From assembly GCF_009857595.1 (NCBI RefSeq), contig NZ_WWCU01000006.1:151770-215769 (forward strand): a DNA stretch of 64,000 bases, given 5' to 3'. This DNA is from Pseudoduganella aquatica (lineage in GTDB: Bacteria > Pseudomonadota > Gammaproteobacteria > Burkholderiales > Burkholderiaceae_D). Position 1 is the first letter of the stretch; each line of letters opens with the position of its first letter. Position numbers and translations under genes: made by a program. A model generated the notes under the pieces. It worked only from the letters and a program-made list of their open reading frames with translations, had not been told where the DNA came from and did not search any database. Shown here piece after piece: positions 18,501 through 29,606 of this stretch.

Positions 18501-18527
18501 GCAAGACAAAACCATTTTGTATCTTGC
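18501..18527. promoter_or_regulatory. Dyad in the divergent spacer before the ABC operon
   Basis: GCAAGA (18501-18506) pairs with TCTTGC (18522-18527), and an inner CAAAA pairs with TTTTG. Together they make 11 paired bases with a 2-base bulge. Position between divergent genes suggests an operator or a leader hairpin. Confidence 0.4.
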
Positions 18528-18583
18528 ATGTGAGAATTTTGGCATGCTACCCTTGCTCACCATATTTACAACAGGACAATAAA

Positions 18584-19363
<780 letters not shown>

Positions 19364-19366
19364 GCC

Positions 19367-20563
19367 ATGTGGACCATTTACCTCAAGGAAATCCTGGAGC
19401 TGGCGCGCGACCGCAAGACCTTTATCTTCACCGTGCTGATACCGGTGCTGGCCATGCCGCTGATCATGGGCGGCTTCAGCTATGTGTCCACCAATCTGTT
19501 CAACAAGGCGCGCACCGCCGAGCTGACCTACGCCATGTTCGGCAAGGAATACGCGCCCGGCCTGGCGCAGCGTTTCACGGCCGAGCGCGGCTTCCGCGAA
19601 GTGCCGCTGGCCTCGCCCGAGCAGATCCGCAACGCCATCGACAAGGACGTGATCAAGTTTGCGCTGGTGATCCCGCCGGCCTACCAGCAGCGCCTGCAAG
19701 GCAAGGAGCAGGCCAGCGTGGCGCTGCACTACAACAGCGCGGTGAGCATGGACGTGATCCGCAAGCGCGTGTCGGCCGAGCTGGACGCGGTCAACGCCGA
19801 GCTGCGCGAGCACGAGCTGTCCGCGCTTAACCTGAGCAAGAAGCAGCTCCGCTTCGCCCTCAATCCCGTCATGCTGGAGGAGCGCTCCACGGCGGGCAAG
19901 CGCGAGCAGATGGGCGCCGTGCTGGGCGGCCTGCTGCCCTACTTCCTGCTGATGGGCTGCCTGATGGCAGCCATGTACCCGGCCATCGACATGGGCGCCG
20001 GGGAAAAGGAACGCGGCACGCTGGAAACGCTGCTGCTGGCGCCGGTGCCGCGCAGCTCCATCGTGCTGGCCAAATTCCTGGTGCTGTTCAGCATAGGCCT
20101 GACCTCGTCCCTGCTCATGGTGGGCAGCATGAGCGTGCTGCTGTTCGCCTTCGGCAGCGCGGCGCCGGCCGGCGTGGCCGCCATGGTCAGCTCCATCGGC
20201 GCGCTGGACATGGCCATGCTGGCGCTGATGCTGGCGCCCACCGCCGCCATCTTCGCCTCGGTGCTGCTGTCGCTGTCCATCTACGCCAAGAGCTACAAGG
20301 AGGCGGCCGGGCTGATCTCGCCGCTGATGCTGCTGTCCCTGCTGCCGGTGATGGTGGCCCTGCTGCCGGGCGTGGAACTGAACTGGCTGTGGGCCATGGT
20401 GCCGCTGACCAATGTGGCGCTGGCCATGAAGGAACTGGTCAAGGGCACCATGGACTACCGCATGTTCGCCGTGATCCTGGTGTCGAGCACGGTCACGGCA
20501 GGCGCGCTGCTGGCCCTGTGCCGCTGGTGGTTCAGCCGCGAACAAGTGCTGTTCCGCAACTAG
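19367..20563 (+). CDS. ABC-2 type permease (NatB-like)
   Basis: A 398-residue membrane subunit paired with the ATPase at 18584. The protein opens MWTIYLKEILELARDRKTFIF, has a first membrane segment around residues 20-42, an external loop of about 150 residues (KARTAELTYAMF to ERSTAGKREQ), and five or so C-terminal segments from about residue 180 (GGLLPYFLLMGCLMAAMY). The consensus ERGTLETLLLAPVPR is typical of the ABC2_membrane_3 family. Function as an exporter is inferred from the family. A 167-base dyad-rich gap separates it from the next ABC gene. Confidence 0.9.
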   Translation: MWTIYLKEILELARDRKTFIFTVLIPVLAMPLIMGGFSYVSTNLFNKARTAELTYAMFGKEYAPGLAQRFTAERGFREVPLASPEQIRNAIDKDVIKFALVIPPAYQQRLQGKEQASVALHYNSAVSMDVIRKRVSAELDAVNAELREHELSALNLSKKQLRFALNPVMLEERSTAGKREQMGAVLGGLLPYFLLMGCLMAAMYPAIDMGAGEKERGTLETLLLAPVPRSSIVLAKFLVLFSIGLTSSLLMVGSMSVLLFAFGSAAPAGVAAMVSSIGALDMAMLALMLAPTAAIFASVLLSLSIYAKSYKEAAGLISPLMLLSLLPVMVALLPGVELNWLWAMVPLTNVALAMKELVKGTMDYRMFAVILVSSTVTAGALLALCRWWFSREQVLFRN

Positions 20564-20645
20564 CCGCACGCGGTTCGCCCGGTAGCCCGTTCCCCGCTTT
20601 GGGCGCTCTGGAACCCTGATTTTGCCGACTGTCGCAATGAAGCCA

Positions 20646-20715
20646 CCGCTCAGCGGCAATTTCAATACAATGCCAACATTGAATAGTGGTATGTCCTGTT
20701 GCGGTGCAGCAGGAC
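20646..20715 (+). promoter_or_regulatory. Dyad-rich leader before the second ABC system
   Basis: Within 70 bases lie CCGCT-c-AGCGG (from 20646), CAATG-ccaa-CATTG (20668-20681) overlapping a TACAAT box (20666-20671), and a 10-bp hairpin with one G-U pair (20693-20702 with 20706-20715) that ends just before the AGGAG ribosome-binding site. No clear -35 box is seen. Confidence 0.4.
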
Positions 20716-20730
20716 ACGACAGGAGTCAGC

Positions 20731-21624
20731 ATGGAATTACGCATTCGCAATTTGTCCAAGACTTACGCCAACGGGGTGGTGGCGCTGGACAATATTTCGC
20801 TCACGATACCGGCCGGGATGTTCGGCTTGCTGGGGCCTAACGGCGCCGGCAAGTCCACCCTGATGCGGACGCTGGCGACGCTGCAGGAATGCGATTCCGG
20901 CTCGGTCTTCCTGGGCGAGCTGGACGTGCTGGACGAGAAGGACGAAATCCGCCGCCTGCTGGGCTATCTGCCGCAGGACTTCGGCGTCTATCCCAAGGTG
21001 TCCGCCTACGAGCTGCTGGACCATTTCGCGGTGCTCAAAGGCCTGTCCAGCCGCGCCCGCCGGCGCGAAGTGGTGGACGGCCTGCTGCAGCAGACCAATC
21101 TGTTCGAGGTGCGCCACCAGAAGCTGGGCACCTTCTCGGGCGGCATGCGGCAGCGCTTCGGCATCGCCCAGGCGCTGCTGGGCGACCCGAAACTGATTAT
21201 CGTGGACGAACCCACGGCCGGCCTGGACCCGCAGGAACGCGTGCGCTTCCACAACCTCCTGTCCGACATCGGCGAAGACCGCACCGTGATCCTGTCCACC
21301 CACATCGTCAGCGACGTGGCCGACCTGTGCGCCAATATGGCCATTATCAACAAGGGCCATCTGCTGCTCACCGGCCAGACCCAGCAGCTGATCGACGACA
21401 TCAGCTGCAAGATCTGGGCGCGCTTCGTGGACAAGCGCGACCTGCAGCAGTTCCAGACCCGCCATGCCGTGATCTCGACCCGTCTGCTGTCCGGCCGCAC
21501 GCTGATCCACGTCTACAGCGACGACGATCCGGGCGACGGTTTCGAGGAAGCCATCGGCGACCTGGAAGACCTGTACTTCGCCACCATCGCCGGCCGCCAC
21601 AACGCCGCCGACAGCTGCGATTAA
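20731..21624 (+). CDS. ABC transporter ATP-binding protein
   Basis: A 297-residue ATPase paired with the giant permease at 21635. Landmarks are Walker [11 protein letters not shown], the Q-loop in [11 protein letters not shown], the signature [10 protein letters not shown], Walker [14 protein letters not shown] and the switch His in STHIVSDV. The ATG at 20731 follows AGGAGT; an earlier in-frame start lies before the leader hairpin. The C-terminal 90 residues form an extra domain, common in ABC-2 type ATPases. Its stop is 10 bases before the next ATG, so expression is coupled. Confidence 0.92.
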   Translation: MELRIRNLSKTYANGVVALDNISLTIPAGMFGLLGPNGAGKSTLMRTLATLQECDSGSVFLGELDVLDEKDEIRRLLGYLPQDFGVYPKVSAYELLDHFAVLKGLSSRARRREVVDGLLQQTNLFEVRHQKLGTFSGGMRQRFGIAQALLGDPKLIIVDEPTAGLDPQERVRFHNLLSDIGEDRTVILSTHIVSDVADLCANMAIINKGHLLLTGQTQQLIDDISCKIWARFVDKRDLQQFQTRHAVISTRLLSGRTLIHVYSDDDPGDGFEEAIGDLEDLYFATIAGRHNAADSCD

Positions 21625-21634
21625 GGCGGCCAAC

Positions 21635-24600
21635 ATGCTTGCCATCGCCTTGTTCGAAGCGCGCCAGCGCCTCAAGCTGCTGTCCACCTGGGTTTATTTC
21701 GGCATGTTTTTGCTGCTGGCCATGCTGTGGATGGCGGCCGCCGGCGGCGTGTTCAAGGAAGCCGTGGTCACCTTCGGCGGCCGCGTGTTCATCAACGCCC
21801 CGCGCTCCATCATGTTCACCGCCAGCTTCCTCGGCTGCCTGGGCGTGATCGTGGTGGCCGCCATGATGGGCCGCTCGGTGCAGCAGGACTTCGAATATGA
21901 CATGCACCACTTCTTCTTCAGCGCGCCCATCCGCAAGTACCAGTACATGCTGGGCCGCTTCATCGGCGCCTACCTGACCTTGGCGGTGGTGTTCGCGTCC
22001 ATCCTGCTGGGCGCCTGGCTGGGCACCTTCATTCCCGGCGTCGATCCAGAACGGCTGGGCAATCCGCCGCTGGCGGCCTGGCTGATACCCTACTTCGTCA
22101 CGCTGCTGCCCAATCTGTTCATCTTCGGCGCCATCTTCTTCGTGCTGGCCGCGCTCACGCGGCGCATGCTGCCGGTCTATATTTCCAGCGTGGTGATGCT
22201 GATCGGCTACATCGTCGCCCCCGGCCTGGCGCGCGACCTGGACTACAAGACGCTGGCCGCGCTGATCGACCCCTTCGGCACCGCCGCCGCCATCAACCTG
22301 ACCGAATACTGGCCCATCGCCGAGCGCAACACGCGCCTGGTGCTGCCGGAAGGCGTGTACCTGCTGAACCGCGTGATCTGGACCTCGTTCTCGGTGGTGG
22401 TGCTGTTGCTGGGCTACTGGCGCTTCCGCTTTGTCAGCAGCATAGACAGCGGCAAGGCCGACGCGCGCGGCGACGCCGAACCGCAGCTGCGCATCAGCCA
22501 GGCGGCCAGCCACACGCACGAGGCGCCGGACTTCAAGTCGCGCAGCCTGGGCCTGCTGCTGCTGAAAAACATCTACCTGAACCTGCGCGAAACCGTGAAG
22601 AATGTCTACTTCCTGGTGATCGTGCTGGCCGGCGTGCTGACCATGTTCGCCGGCGCGCTGGACATGGGCTCCATGTACGGCACCAAGACCTACCCGGTCA
22701 CCTACATGGTGCTGGAAATGGTGTCGGAAACCTTCGCGCTGTTCATGCTGGTGCTCACCACCTTCTACGCGGGCGAGCTGGTGTGGCGCGAGCGCGAGAA
22801 CCGCATGGCGCAGATGCTGGACGCGCTGCCGGTGCCGAGCTGGCTGCCGCTGCTGTCCAAGCTGTTCGCGCTGATCGGCCTGCAGGCGCTGCTGATGCTG
22901 GTGGTGATGTTGTGCGGCATGACGATACAGATCTTCCACGGCTACTTCCAGCTTGAACCCGGCTTGTACTTCCAGCACCTGTACACCGTGCAGCTGCCGT
23001 CCTACGCGCTGGTGGCGGTGCTGGCGATTGCCGCGCAGGTGCTGATCAACCACAAATACATGGCGCACTTCGCCATGATCCTGTACTACGTAGCCAGCAT
23101 CACCCTGCCCTCGCTGGGGATGGAACATCCCATGCTGGTGTACGGCACCTCGCCCAGCTTCGTCTACTCGGCCATGAACGGCTACGGCCACTACCTGGTG
23201 CGCGAGCGCTGGTTCGAGCTGTACTGGAGCGGCGCGGCGCTGATCCTGGTGGTGCTGTCGCTGCTGTTCTGGGCGCGCGGCAACAACACCGAATGGCGCC
23301 AGCGCGTCTCGCTGGCGCGCCATGCGCTGACCATGCCGGTGCTGGCCTCGCTGGCCCTGGGCGTGAGCATCTTCCTGGGCGCCGGCGGCGTGCTGTTCTA
23401 CAACCTGCACATCGCAAACAACTACAAGTCCGCCTACCGCCAGCTGGCCGAGCGCGCGGACTATGAACGCAAATACAAGCAGCTGGCCGATGTGGCGCAG
23501 CCGCGCATCACGGACGTGCGGCTGGGCGTGGCCATCGAGCCGGAAAAGCGCCGCCTGCAGGTGAAGGGCCGCTACATGCTCGAGAACAAGAGCGCGCAGC
23601 CCATCAGCGAAATCTACGTCACGCAGGACACGACGGCCGACATGCAGCCGCTGCGCTTCGGCCAGGTGGCGCACCTGAAAACCAGGGATGAGCAGCTGGG
23701 CGTGTACAGCTACACCCTGTCCACGCCGCTGGCGCCGGGCGCGCGCATGCCGCTGGAATTCGAACTGGTGTACGCGCCCAAGGGCATCCTCGGCCTGGGC
23801 CAGGACACGCCGGTGGTGGGCAACGGCACCTTCTTCAACAACACCAAGCTGCCGCACATCGGCTACCAGCGCCAGGCCGAGCTGACCGATCCGCGCGACC
23901 GCAAGCGCCACGGCCTGCCGGCGCAGGAACGCGCCCTGCCGCGCGACGATCCCAAAGGCCTGGCCAACAACTACATCGGCAGCGACGCCGACTGGGTGAC
24001 CTTCGACGCCGTGGTCAGCACCAGCGCCGACCAGACCGCCGTGGCGCCCGGCACGCTGGAAAAGGAATGGAAAGCCAAGGGCCGGCGCTACTTCCACTAC
24101 AAGATGGACAAGCCCATCCTGAACTTCTACGCCTTCCAGTCGGCCCGCTACGCCGTCAAGCATGACTGGTGGCAGGACGTGGGCATCGAAATCTACTACC
24201 AGCCCGGCCACGAATACAATCTGGACCGCATGGCCAAGGGCGTGAAGGACGCGCTGGAGTACTACACCAGGAACTACAGCCCCTACCAGCACAAGGTGGT
24301 GCGCATTGTGGAGTTCCCGCGCTACGCCGCGTTCGCGCAGTCCTTCCCGAACACCATCCCGTATTCGGAAAGCGTGGGCTTCATCGCCAAGGTGGACGAC
24401 AAGAACCCCAAGGACGTGGACTACCCCTTCTACGTGACGGCGCATGAAGTGGCGCATCAATGGTGGGCGCACCAGCTGGTGGGCGGCGACACGCGCGGCG
24501 CCACCGTGCTGAGCGAAACCCTGTCCGAGTACTCGGCGCTGATGGTGATGAAGAAGCAGTACGGCGCCGACAAGATGCGCCGCTTCCTGCGCTACGACCT

Positions 24601-25207
24601 GAACCACTACCTGATGGGCCGCGCGCTGGAGAACAAGAAGGAGCTGCCGCTGGCGGACAACGAGAACCAGCCCTACATCCACTACCGCAAAGGCAGCCTG
24701 GCCATGTACCAGCTACAGGACATCCTGGGCGAGGAGCGGGTGAACGGTGTGCTGAAGGGCCTGCTGGCGCAGCACGCCTTCCACACCGCGCCCTACCCCA
24801 GCGTGACGGTGCTGGTGGATGCGCTGCGCAAGATTGCGCAGCCGGACCAGGCTTACCTGATCGACGACCTGTTCAACGCCATCGTGCTGCACGACAGCCG
24901 CGCGCTGAGCGCTACGGCGCGCAAGCGTCCGGACGGCAAGTATGAGGTGACGCTGAAAGTCCACGCCAGCAAGCTGCGGGCGGACGAACTGGGCGCCGAG
25001 AAGGAAATGCCGATCCGCGACCTGATCGACGTGGGCGTGGACGACAAGGACGGCAACAGCCTGCTGCGCGAGCGCAAGCTGGTCACGCAAAAGCAAGCCA
25101 CTTACACGCTGGTGGTCAGCGGCCGCCCGGCCAGGGCGGGCATCGATCCGGACAACAAACTGATCGACCGCAAGCCGGACGACAATATGATCGCCGTGGA
25201 GCAGTGA
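21635..25207 (+). CDS. ABC-2 permease fused to an M1-type metallopeptidase
   Basis: A 1190-residue fusion. The N-terminal half has about twelve membrane segments in two ABC-2-like blocks (residues about 15-260 and 310-600). From about residue 610 comes a water-exposed M1-like part. HEVAHQ (residues 937-942) gives two zinc His and the catalytic Glu. The third ligand is presumably E961 in LSETLSEY, spaced 19 residues after the second His instead of the usual 18. The canonical GAMEN box is not seen; YSESVGF takes its place. Such fusions occur in several proteobacteria. The substrate is unknown; linking peptide hydrolysis to transport is inference. Confidence 0.9.
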   Translation: MLAIALFEARQRLKLLSTWVYFGMFLLLAMLWMAAAGGVFKEAVVTFGGRVFINAPRSIMFTASFLGCLGVIVVAAMMGRSVQQDFEYDMHHFFFSAPIRKYQYMLGRFIGAYLTLAVVFASILLGAWLGTFIPGVDPERLGNPPLAAWLIPYFVTLLPNLFIFGAIFFVLAALTRRMLPVYISSVVMLIGYIVAPGLARDLDYKTLAALIDPFGTAAAINLTEYWPIAERNTRLVLPEGVYLLNRVIWTSFSVVVLLLGYWRFRFVSSIDSGKADARGDAEPQLRISQAASHTHEAPDFKSRSLGLLLLKNIYLNLRETVKNVYFLVIVLAGVLTMFAGALDMGSMYGTKTYPVTYMVLEMVSETFALFMLVLTTFYAGELVWRERENRMAQMLDALPVPSWLPLLSKLFALIGLQALLMLVVMLCGMTIQIFHGYFQLEPGLYFQHLYTVQLPSYALVAVLAIAAQVLINHKYMAHFAMILYYVASITLPSLGMEHPMLVYGTSPSFVYSAMNGYGHYLVRERWFELYWSGAALILVVLSLLFWARGNNTEWRQRVSLARHALTMPVLASLALGVSIFLGAGGVLFYNLHIANNYKSAYRQLAERADYERKYKQLADVAQPRITDVRLGVAIEPEKRRLQVKGRYMLENKSAQPISEIYVTQDTTADMQPLRFGQVAHLKTRDEQLGVYSYTLSTPLAPGARMPLEFELVYAPKGILGLGQDTPVVGNGTFFNNTKLPHIGYQRQAELTDPRDRKRHGLPAQERALPRDDPKGLANNYIGSDADWVTFDAVVSTSADQTAVAPGTLEKEWKAKGRRYFHYKMDKPILNFYAFQSARYAVKHDWWQDVGIEIYYQPGHEYNLDRMAKGVKDALEYYTRNYSPYQHKVVRIVEFPRYAAFAQSFPNTIPYSESVGFIAKVDDKNPKDVDYPFYVTAHEVAHQWWAHQLVGGDTRGATVLSETLSEYSALMVMKKQYGADKMRRFLRYDLNHYLMGRALENKKELPLADNENQPYIHYRKGSLAMYQLQDILGEERVNGVLKGLLAQHAFHTAPYPSVTVLVDALRKIAQPDQAYLIDDLFNAIVLHDSRALSATARKRPDGKYEVTLKVHASKLRADELGAEKEMPIRDLIDVGVDDKDGNSLLRERKLVTQKQATYTLVVSGRPARAGIDPDNKLIDRKPDDNMIAVEQ

Positions 25208-25627
25208 TTACCTGAGCAGCATGGCCTTGCGGTAAGGCGCGATGGGCGGCTTGGGGAACTGCACCGCCGCGTAGGACTGGCGGAAGCAGGCCGCCTTGCC
25301 GTTTTCCACATCCGTCACAGTGCTGATGACTTTGCCGTTCGCGTCCAGCAGCAGCATGATGGTGACCGGATACTTGGACTTGCCGTGGCAGTTGCCGCGC
25401 TCGTCCAACTTCTGCGCGTTGTTGAAGGCGATGGACTCTTCCTCGTACTTGCTGACTTTCGGATTCGGGAACTGGGCGTTGAATTTCGCCATTTCCGTGG
25501 TGAACTCGGGGTTCTTCGGCGACGGCGCCTCGTCCTGGGCGGCGCTGGAGCCGGTCGGCGAGGTCTGGCAGGCAGCCAGCAGCAGGGCAGCGCACAAGGC
25601 GCTCAGTTTCAAGAAGGTATTTCGCAT
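25208..25627 (-). CDS. Putative lipoprotein with TonB C-terminal-like domain
   Basis: A 139-residue exported protein. The ATG at 25627 opens MRNTFLKLSALCAALLLAAC, a lipoprotein signal with lipobox LAAC and the lipidated Cys at residue 20. A Ser/Ala-rich linker follows. The C-terminal part (PVTIMLLLDANGKVISTV to AVQFPKPPIAP) resembles the TonB_C or energy-transducer fold by its pattern of hydrophobics, but no TonB box or membrane anchor is present. Its stop codon abuts that of the ABC-M1 gene with no spacer, so the two transcripts overlap in the 3' region. Confidence 0.75.
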   Translation of the reverse strand: MRNTFLKLSALCAALLLAACQTSPTGSSAAQDEAPSPKNPEFTTEMAKFNAQFPNPKVSKYEEESIAFNNAQKLDERGNCHGKSKYPVTIMLLLDANGKVISTVTDVENGKAACFRQSYAAVQFPKPPIAPYRKAMLLR

Positions 25628-25701
25628 AATTTCTCCCAAAGCATGGTGTTGTTGTCACACTCTACACAGTTTGGGATTTATGCAGCGCACGCTGCAGAGC
25701 T

Positions 25702-25732
25702 GGCGGGTTACGCGGTACGCGCGTAACCCGCC
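25702..25732. repeat. Dispersed GGCGGGTTA/TAACCCGCC palindrome, copy D (single unit)
   Basis: A single unit with arms GGCGGGTTACGCG and CGCGTAACCCGCC, almost perfectly paired around a short centre. It lies between the end of the chemoreceptor gene and the start of the lipoprotein gene, both on the minus strand. Confidence 0.85.
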
Positions 25733-25739
25733 AACCATA

Positions 25740-27371
25740 TCAAGCGCTCAGGCGCAGCGCCTGCTGGTTCGCGGCGCGCGGCGCCACGGCGGCGGACTTG
25801 TGCAAAGTCAGCGCCGGCGCATGGCTGTACGGCTCGGACAACTTGAACACGCTCACCACGTCCGCCAGCGATTCCGCCTGCTCCTCCAGCGCGCCCGCGG
25901 CAGCGGCGGCCTCTTCCACCAGCGCCGCATTCTGCTGCGTCACATGGTCCATCTGGATAATCGCCTCATTGACCTGCTCGATGCCGGCGCTCTGCTCCAT
26001 GCTGGCCGAGGTGATTTCGCCCATGATGTCGGTCACGCGCTTGATGCTGTCCACCACTTCGCTCATGGTCATGCCGGCCTGTTCGACCAGCTTGCTGCCG
26101 TTCTCAACCTTGCCCACCGAGTCGTCGATCAGCACCTTGATTTCCTTGGCGGCGGCGGCGCTGCGGTGCGCAAGGTTGCGCACTTCGCTGGCCACCACCG
26201 CAAAACCACGACCCTGTTCGCCTGCACGGGCGGCCTCTACGGCGGCGTTCAGCGCCAGGATGTTGGTCTGGAAAGCAATGCCGTCGATCACGCTGATGAT
26301 GTCGACAATCTTGCGCGCCGAAGCATTGATCGATTCCATGGTGTCCACCACTTCGCCCACCACCTCGCCGCCGCGCTCGGCGACGTGCGACGCGGCCACG
26401 GCCAGCTGGTTGGCCTGGCGCGCATTGTCGGCGTTCTGCTTCACGGTCGAGGTCAGTTCTTCCATCGACGAGGCGGTCTCCTCCAGGCTGCCGGCCTGCT
26501 GCTCGGTGCGGCTGGACAGGTCCTGATTGCCGGCGGCGATCTGATGCGAGGCGGTGGCGATCTGGTCGGTGCCGGAGCGCACTTCGCTGACGATGAGCAC
26601 CAGGCCGTCGTTCATGGTTTTGAGCGCCTGCAGCAACTTGCCGGTTTCGTCGCGGCTGTCGATCACGATATCGCTGCGCAAGTCATTGGCGGCCACGGCG
26701 GTGGCAACGTCCACGGCGCGGCGCAGCGGACGGGTGATGCCGGTGGTCAAACGCCAGGCGCACAGGCCGCCCAGCGCCAGCACGGCGGCGGCGAAGGCCA
26801 GCATGAAGCGGCGGTTTTCCTGGTAGCTGGCGTCGATACGGGCCGCGTTGGCGTCGATGCTCTGGCGCTGCATCACCAGCAGGCCGCTGAGCGCATCCAG
26901 ATAGGCCTTGCCGTCGGGGATGAAATTCTTTTCCAGCAGCGCGGCGGCTTCCTCGAACTTGTCTTCCTTCTTCAGCGCAACGATGCCGTCGCGCGAGGCC
27001 ACATAGCGCTTGCGCGCGGCGATCATGGTGGCGAACAGCTGCTTTTCCTCGTCGCTTTCGAGCAGCGGCTCAACCTTCTTTTGCAGCTCGTTCACTTCGC
27101 TGGAGGAAGCGGCGGCGTCGGCGGCAAAGAAGGGACCGAGGCTGGCGTCGCTGGACTTGGAAATGGCGGTGGTGCGGCGCACGCTGGTGTGGATCAGGCG
27201 GTACCAGTCAGAGATCATGCGTTCCTTGGCCAGCGGCTGCTGCATCATTTCGCTGGTGGCTTCGGCCACGGCCTGCATATGGCTCAGGCCTATCCAGGTC
27301 ATCAGCATAGTTAGCAGCAAGACAAGTCCAAAGCCGCCGGCGAGGCGGGTACCGATTTTCAGGTTTTTCAT
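25740..27371 (-). CDS. Methyl-accepting chemotaxis protein
   Basis: A 543-residue chemoreceptor. Residues 9-30 form the first membrane segment, followed by a periplasmic four-helix-bundle ligand domain (about 33-190), a second membrane segment near 190-212, a HAMP domain (to about 265) and a cytoplasmic signalling domain. The conserved hairpin tip [19 protein letters not shown] is present, so it should couple to CheA/CheW. The ATG at 27371 is chosen because [15 protein letters not shown] is the family start. No CheW-binding partner or flagellar gene is nearby, so it is an orphan receptor with unknown ligand. Confidence 0.95.
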   Translation of the reverse strand: MKNLKIGTRLAGGFGLVLLLTMLMTWIGLSHMQAVAEATSEMMQQPLAKERMISDWYRLIHTSVRRTTAISKSSDASLGPFFAADAAASSSEVNELQKKVEPLLESDEEKQLFATMIAARKRYVASRDGIVALKKEDKFEEAAALLEKNFIPDGKAYLDALSGLLVMQRQSIDANAARIDASYQENRRFMLAFAAAVLALGGLCAWRLTTGITRPLRRAVDVATAVAANDLRSDIVIDSRDETGKLLQALKTMNDGLVLIVSEVRSGTDQIATASHQIAAGNQDLSSRTEQQAGSLEETASSMEELTSTVKQNADNARQANQLAVAASHVAERGGEVVGEVVDTMESINASARKIVDIISVIDGIAFQTNILALNAAVEAARAGEQGRGFAVVASEVRNLAHRSAAAAKEIKVLIDDSVGKVENGSKLVEQAGMTMSEVVDSIKRVTDIMGEITSASMEQSAGIEQVNEAIIQMDHVTQQNAALVEEAAAAAGALEEQAESLADVVSVFKLSEPYSHAPALTLHKSAAVAPRAANQQALRLSA

Positions 27372-27636
27372 TTTTTCTCTCGAACAAAAAAGTGGGACAC
27401 AGGCGGACAAGCCGCGCCCCGGCTGAAAACAGGTGCCAGTGCGTCCATGGGAAACTACGATTGCAACAATGAGACAGCGTGCTGCTTGTGATAAAAAGCA
27501 ACACTTAGTATTGACAGAACTGCTAGGGAAGGATAGGAGTGTAACACGGAGTTAAAATTAGTGCCTCGTGGAAACTACGTAGACGCGGACGCAAGCAGGG
27601 CTGTACGCTCCGCGTGCGCCCGAATACCATTACGGT

Positions 27637-28338
27637 ATGAAAACATTCATCCATACCAGATGGCCGCGCGCAGCGGCAATGACTGCCGCCGCCTGCCTTC
27701 TCGCCGTTCAGGCAATCGCGGCCGGCCCCACTTTCGGCACCCACGGCATGGCGCTGTTCGGCGGCAAGGAGGGCTTGTACGCCTCGCACCTGCCCATGTT
27801 CCATGCGCCGCACGATTACCAGGTGGTGCTGCAAGTGCACGTGGCGGACGCCAGGCTGGACGCGGCGCTGAAAGGCCGGCTGGACGGCAAGACCGCGCTG
27901 TGGACCGTGGACCCGGAAAAATTCGAACTGGACAGGCTGGCGCCGGACGCCGCCTCGCCCCTGCGCCAGTTCAAGGCTGATCTGGTGCTCGGCCATTTCG
28001 AGCAAGGCGGCAAGACACAGTACAGGGCTGCAACATTGGTGGTGGATAAAGTCTTGCTGTTCCGGCCACTCTCGCCAGCCGAAAAAACAAACTCCACGGC
28101 AACTTATGTGCAAATTGGCAACGGCAAACAGCGTTACCTCATCAAGGAGATCGACAGCCGTCCCGATTTCGATCATATTGTTTCTTACCGTGCAGCATCG
28201 CATGCGCCATACGCACCGGCCACCATCGCCAAGAACGGCATGGCCGAACCGGACGCCAAAGCGCTCGCCGCCGCGCTGCAGGCAACGCCGTCCGCCATAC
28301 GCGGCACGGTCTACTTCTATACCGACGACTTGCGGTGA
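27637..28338 (+). CDS. Exported protein of unknown function, first of a two-gene unit
   Basis: A 233-residue protein with an N-terminal signal peptide (MKTFIHTRWPRAAAMTAAAC, cleaved near AIAA). The mature part has alternating beta-strand patterns (VVLQVHVADARL, ATLVVDKVLLF) but no recognised domain or Cys pair. It overlaps the next gene by one base (TGATG), so the two are probably translated together. I know of no named family; a periplasmic binding or enzyme role would be speculation. Confidence 0.7.
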   Translation: MKTFIHTRWPRAAAMTAAACLLAVQAIAAGPTFGTHGMALFGGKEGLYASHLPMFHAPHDYQVVLQVHVADARLDAALKGRLDGKTALWTVDPEKFELDRLAPDAASPLRQFKADLVLGHFEQGGKTQYRAATLVVDKVLLFRPLSPAEKTNSTATYVQIGNGKQRYLIKEIDSRPDFDHIVSYRAASHAPYAPATIAKNGMAEPDAKALAAALQATPSAIRGTVYFYTDDLR

Positions 28339-29057
28339 TGACAGTTCCTGCGATCTATCAAGGCTTGTGGCGGCGCACCGGCATCTGGCGCAGCAATGGC
28401 ACCAGCGACCTGAGCACTCAGGTGTGGTGGTTCCAGTCCGCCAGCTTCCATATCGACCTGCGCATTCCGATCGACCGCCCGTCGCTGGACAGCCGCGCCC
28501 AGCTGGCGACGCTTGCGCCAGCGCAGCTGGCCCGTTTCAGCGCGCAAACCGGCTTTGCCGGCACTACCGTGGTGGCGGGCGAGCGCTGCGAATGGCGGCC
28601 CGAGATCGCCTTCCCCGCTCTCAGCGCCGAACTGGACGCGGGCTGGATGCGCTTTGACAGCGAGGACGCGGTCCACGAAACCGGCATTGACGCCAGCTAC
28701 GATGAAGACTGGGTACGCATGGCGGGCGCGCCGATGCGCGGCGTGCGGCTGGTGCCGGTTGCGGCGGCGGGCGGCGCAGCGGTCGCCTACCTGATTATCG
28801 GCGAGCACTGGATGGCCTGGGCTTGCGGCAGCCCCGGCGACGCCTACTCCCCGACCACGCCGGACGCCAGCTCATGGGGCGAGTTCACGGTGCTGCATAA
28901 AGGCGGCGGCTGGCGCATTGCCGGCTCCAACTGCGCCTGGAAGGAAGGCCAGGAAGTGCCCGGCGCGGACGCGCTGGCCACGCAGCAGTTTTCGCCGGAC
29001 GGCATCACCACCCTGCCCTTCGCCGACGGCCACTGGCGCGTCACGTCGCTGGCATAG
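28338..29057 (+). CDS. Protein of unknown function, second of a two-gene unit
   Basis: A 239-residue cytoplasmic-looking protein. It starts MTVPAIYQGLWRRTG at the ATG (28338) that overlaps the stop of the gene before; a GTG at 28335 is an alternative. It has Trp-rich stretches (TQVWWFQSASFHIDLRIP and SSWGEFTVLHKGGGWRI) and looks all-beta, lipocalin- or SnoaL-like in texture, though I cannot assign a family. The predicted lack of a signal peptide contrasts with its exported neighbour. Confidence 0.65.
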   Translation: MTVPAIYQGLWRRTGIWRSNGTSDLSTQVWWFQSASFHIDLRIPIDRPSLDSRAQLATLAPAQLARFSAQTGFAGTTVVAGERCEWRPEIAFPALSAELDAGWMRFDSEDAVHETGIDASYDEDWVRMAGAPMRGVRLVPVAAAGGAAVAYLIIGEHWMAWACGSPGDAYSPTTPDASSWGEFTVLHKGGGWRIAGSNCAWKEGQEVPGADALATQQFSPDGITTLPFADGHWRVTSLA

Positions 29058-29457
29058 GCGTTTCCAGCAACTCCGGCCACGCACACAGCAGCAAAAGCCA
29101 GACGGTGAAAGCGCTGAGCACCACCGCCAAAGACGTTGGCGGAAACTGGATCGGGCTGGTCATCAGCTTCGCCCAGGCCGCAAGCGGCACCAGCAGCAGC
29201 GCGAACGTGGCGCCCCGATAGGCGCGCTCCCGAGACCTGGCCCGCCACCCCACCGCGAACATCACAAACCCGGACGCCAGCAGGCACGCGCCGCCGATCA
29301 CCAATACCATCATCTGCCACGGTGACGCCGTCGCCTCCTCGGAAGAAAACGCGTTGAGGACCAGCGCCAGCGGAATGGAAACAAAGAGCATGCCAAAGCC
29401 CAGAAGTGCGCAGCACAAGCGCGTGCAAATAACGGCAACCGAAGCGAAGATTTTCAT
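29041..29457 (-). CDS. Small integral membrane protein, unknown function
   Basis: A 138-residue protein starting MKIFASVAVICTRLCCALLG. Four hydrophobic segments are visible (about 5-30, 45-68, 82-100 and 108-128), with a basic RARSRERAYRG loop on the cytoplasmic side. It overlaps the convergent gene at 28338 by 17 bases at their 3' ends. No domain is recognised, and the earlier in-frame ATG at 29553 is not favoured because it adds a hydrophilic tail before the first segment. Confidence 0.6.
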   Translation of the reverse strand: MKIFASVAVICTRLCCALLGFGMLFVSIPLALVLNAFSSEEATASPWQMMVLVIGGACLLASGFVMFAVGWRARSRERAYRGATFALLLVPLAAWAKLMTSPIQFPPTSLAVVLSAFTVWLLLLCAWPELLETPMPAT

Positions 29458-29606
29458 TAGCTGTCCCTGATGATGTGAATCATGCAAGCATAGGGACGGC
29501 CTGTGAAGCCATGATGCGCTGCGTGTGAACCCTGCCGATTTAAGCAAGGTCAAAGTCCGAACCGGCCAGTTATACTAAAGTCATACAACGCACTGGGAGC
29601 ATAGAA

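Noticed and set aside
21401..24682. Very long open frame (over 1000 codons) on the minus strand
   Set aside because: It lies opposite the ABC ATPase and ABC-M1 genes, whose motifs are strong. The frame is His/Val/Gln-rich low-complexity, as expected from antisense of GC-rich coding DNA.
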